Source: JAVKSL01 sp039583695 (GTDB lineage Bacteria; Actinomycetota; Acidimicrobiia; Acidimicrobiales; JAJPHD01). From it: a stretch of DNA of 5,788 nt. The position numbers were made by a program, and so were the translations under genes. The stretch spans positions 1 through 5,788 of the forward strand of contig JAVKSL010000136.1 of assembly GCA_039583695.1 (NCBI GenBank), in the 5' to 3' direction. Numbering within the stretch: the stretch's first letter is position 1; the number at the start of each line of letters is the position of its first letter. The notes beneath the pieces were generated by a model that saw only the letters and a program-made list of their open reading frames with translations, ran no database searches and had not been told where the DNA came from. Below, piece after piece: positions 4,846 to 5,788 of the stretch.

Positions 4846-5040
4846 TTCGCCGTCTCGTCTACGAGCGCAGGATTCCCTACGTGAAGGTGGGGCCTTTTGC
4901 GCTTCGACGCCGGTGAGATCGTCAGGTGGGTCGACTCCCACCGCTCGACCCCACAGGCTACGGGCGCCTCGTCAGGAACGAAGGTCGACCGCCAGGCCGC
5001 ACCCCCGGGGCAGATCACCACGACCCGCGCCAATAGCTAA
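4826..5040 (+). pseudogene. Excisionase-like (helix-turn-helix) protein, frameshifted
   Basis: The plus strand encodes RHVRRLVYERRIPYVKVGP (about 4841-4895) and, one frame over, LRFDAGEIVRWVDSHR (4897-4944). Together these are the recognition helix, wing and C-terminal helix of the small MerR-like excisionase proteins that accompany actinobacterial tyrosine integrases. The shift lies in the T4 run at 4895-4898; one extra T explains it. Upstream, FLGV (4826-4837) of the usual EYLGV-type helix appears in a third frame, so a second small indel is likely near 4838. After the domain the frame continues to a TAA at 5038-5040 with a low-complexity tail. The N-terminus is missing or fused into the antitoxin promoter, and no start codon is evident. 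Together with the integrase remnant at 3200-3458 it points to one former integrative element, with the pieces now separated and inverted. Confidence 0.68.
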
Positions 5041-5074
5041 TGGCCGTCCCTGAGCCGCGCGGCAGACAGCCACG

Positions 5075-5732
5075 GGCTTCATCAACCCCACCTACCGAGG
5101 CGTAGGGGTATGGGTCAAGCAGGAGAAGTACGAGACTCTTATTGACCCTGACGACTAGCCGCCGGCCATAAGGCCAGGACGAGATGGCGGGACGAGGCGA
5201 ACTGGATCACTCCCGAGCAGGAGACTCACCCGCCCCTCGTATCGGCTGACCTTGCCACCCTTGTCGCGGGCCGGTTCGGGTCACGTTCACCCGGTTCACC
5301 GCGGGCCAGGTCATCGAACCGGGCCTATGCCTTACGAGGAATCCTCTTCTGCTCCCGGTGCAGGTCCCGGCTCCAAGGCTCTACCGACCCTCTCGGCACA
5401 ACGGCGCCGGCCGGGTCCTCTACCGCTGCGAGATCAGAAGTACTCGGGCGCTGCCCGCTGACATGGCCGACCATCCGGCCACCCTCCACGTGAACAAGTC
5501 GGCGATCCTCGGCCGGCTCGATGCCTGGATCGAATCGTTCGCCGACCCAGCGTGGCTGGCCGAAAGCCAGACCACCGATCCGGTAGCCGCCGCCCGGCTG
5601 GTAGGGGTGCGATCACAGCTGTCCGACCTGGATCGCAAGGTAGCGAACCTCGTGCACGCCATCGAGGACGGCGGCGACCCAAAGCTCCTCATGAGCCAAC
5701 TCGCCCAGCGAAGTGAATCGGCCTGGGTTTGA
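5075..5732 (+). pseudogene. Large serine recombinase, C-terminal remnant with two frameshifts
   Basis: Three frames together give the C-terminal half of a large serine recombinase. Segment one (5075-5155) reads GFINPTYRGVGVWVKQEKY and ends LIDPDD, the 'recombinase' domain. Segment two (5155 to about 5385) reads AAGHKARTRW, then HPPLVSADLA, then YALRGILFCSRC, the start of the zinc beta-ribbon. Segment three (5391-5732) reads RVLYRCEIRS, DHPATLHVNKSAILGRLDAW and a final coiled-coil region (QLSDLDRKVANLVHAIEDG). Restoring one base (G) at 5155-5156 turns DD-stop into DDVAAGH, matching the family exactly. The second shift lies between 5380 and 5391. The N-terminal resolvase domain with the nucleophilic Ser is absent upstream, and the end is truncated near 5720. 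It cannot recombine DNA. Confidence 0.84.
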
Positions 5733-5788
5733 CGGAGACTCGTCCGCTTCGATGTCTCAAGCCGCGTCGGCCTGAGGATTCTCATCGT

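Noticed and set aside
4794..5033. N-terminal extension of the Phd-like antitoxin frame to 5033
   Set aside because: The strong ribosome binding site and the family's usual N-terminus both place the start at 4793. The extension is antisense to the excisionase remnant and crosses the palindromic promoter.
4569..5053. Plus-strand ORFs of 115 and 85 codons over the antitoxin and excisionase regions
   Set aside because: The first is mostly antisense to the Phd-like antitoxin and only its end is excisionase sequence; the second is out of frame with both excisionase segments.
5420..5785. Minus-strand ORFs of 121 and 82 codons
   Set aside because: They are antisense to the zinc-ribbon and coiled-coil part of the serine recombinase remnant, which explains their openness.
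1..5788. CRISPR array, rRNA gene or phage structural genes
   Set aside because: No regularly spaced long repeats, no rRNA-like sequence and no structural-protein motifs were seen on either strand.

Overview
The window is GC-rich throughout (roughly two thirds G+C by eye), and its reading frames favour G or C at the third codon position. The toxin-antitoxin genes, the integrase, the excisionase and the serine recombinase all look like actinobacterial versions. I infer a chromosome or large replicon of a high-GC actinobacterium, in an accessory region. No species can be named from the sequence. Layout: bases 1-607 are poorly determined, with one possible small gene (143-358, minus). Bases 608-1957 (minus) carry the only large intact metabolic gene, a 449-residue FAD/NAD(P)-dependent disulfide-oxidoreductase-like flavoprotein. 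Upstream of it, 1958-2613 holds no recognisable gene, one weak ORF that would be translationally coupled to the flavoprotein, and a cluster of TAGGGCA repeats including a perfect 17-bp palindrome. Bases 2651-3936 look like one 440-codon ORF but are a mosaic: a frameshifted transposase-like remnant on plus, the 5' end of a dead tyrosine integrase on minus with its own ribosome binding site, a 20-bp sequence matching a tRNA 3' end (a likely attachment-site relic), and then a real ribbon-helix-helix antitoxin gene. Bases 3682-4247 form an intact MazEF-type toxin-antitoxin pair. Bases 4144-4820 (minus, convergent) hold an intact Phd/YefM-like antitoxin followed by a truncated PIN-domain (VapC-type) toxin, so the antitoxin has probably lost its partner. 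Bases 4826-5040 are a frameshifted excisionase remnant, and 5075-5732 the frameshifted C-terminal part of a large serine recombinase. How the parts relate: the pieces look like the debris of at least two integrative elements (a tRNA-targeting tyrosine-integrase/excisionase element and a serine-recombinase element), further cut by a transposase-like sequence. The toxin-antitoxin genes survive intact while every recombination gene is broken, as expected if the toxin-antitoxin module is retained as an addictive or neutral passenger after the element decays. The flavoprotein stands apart and appears functional. I found no convincing new biological system. The most useful leads are the tRNA-end-like site next to the integrase start, the orphaned antitoxin, the TAGGGCA repeat cluster, and the flavoprotein's missing acid-base dyad.
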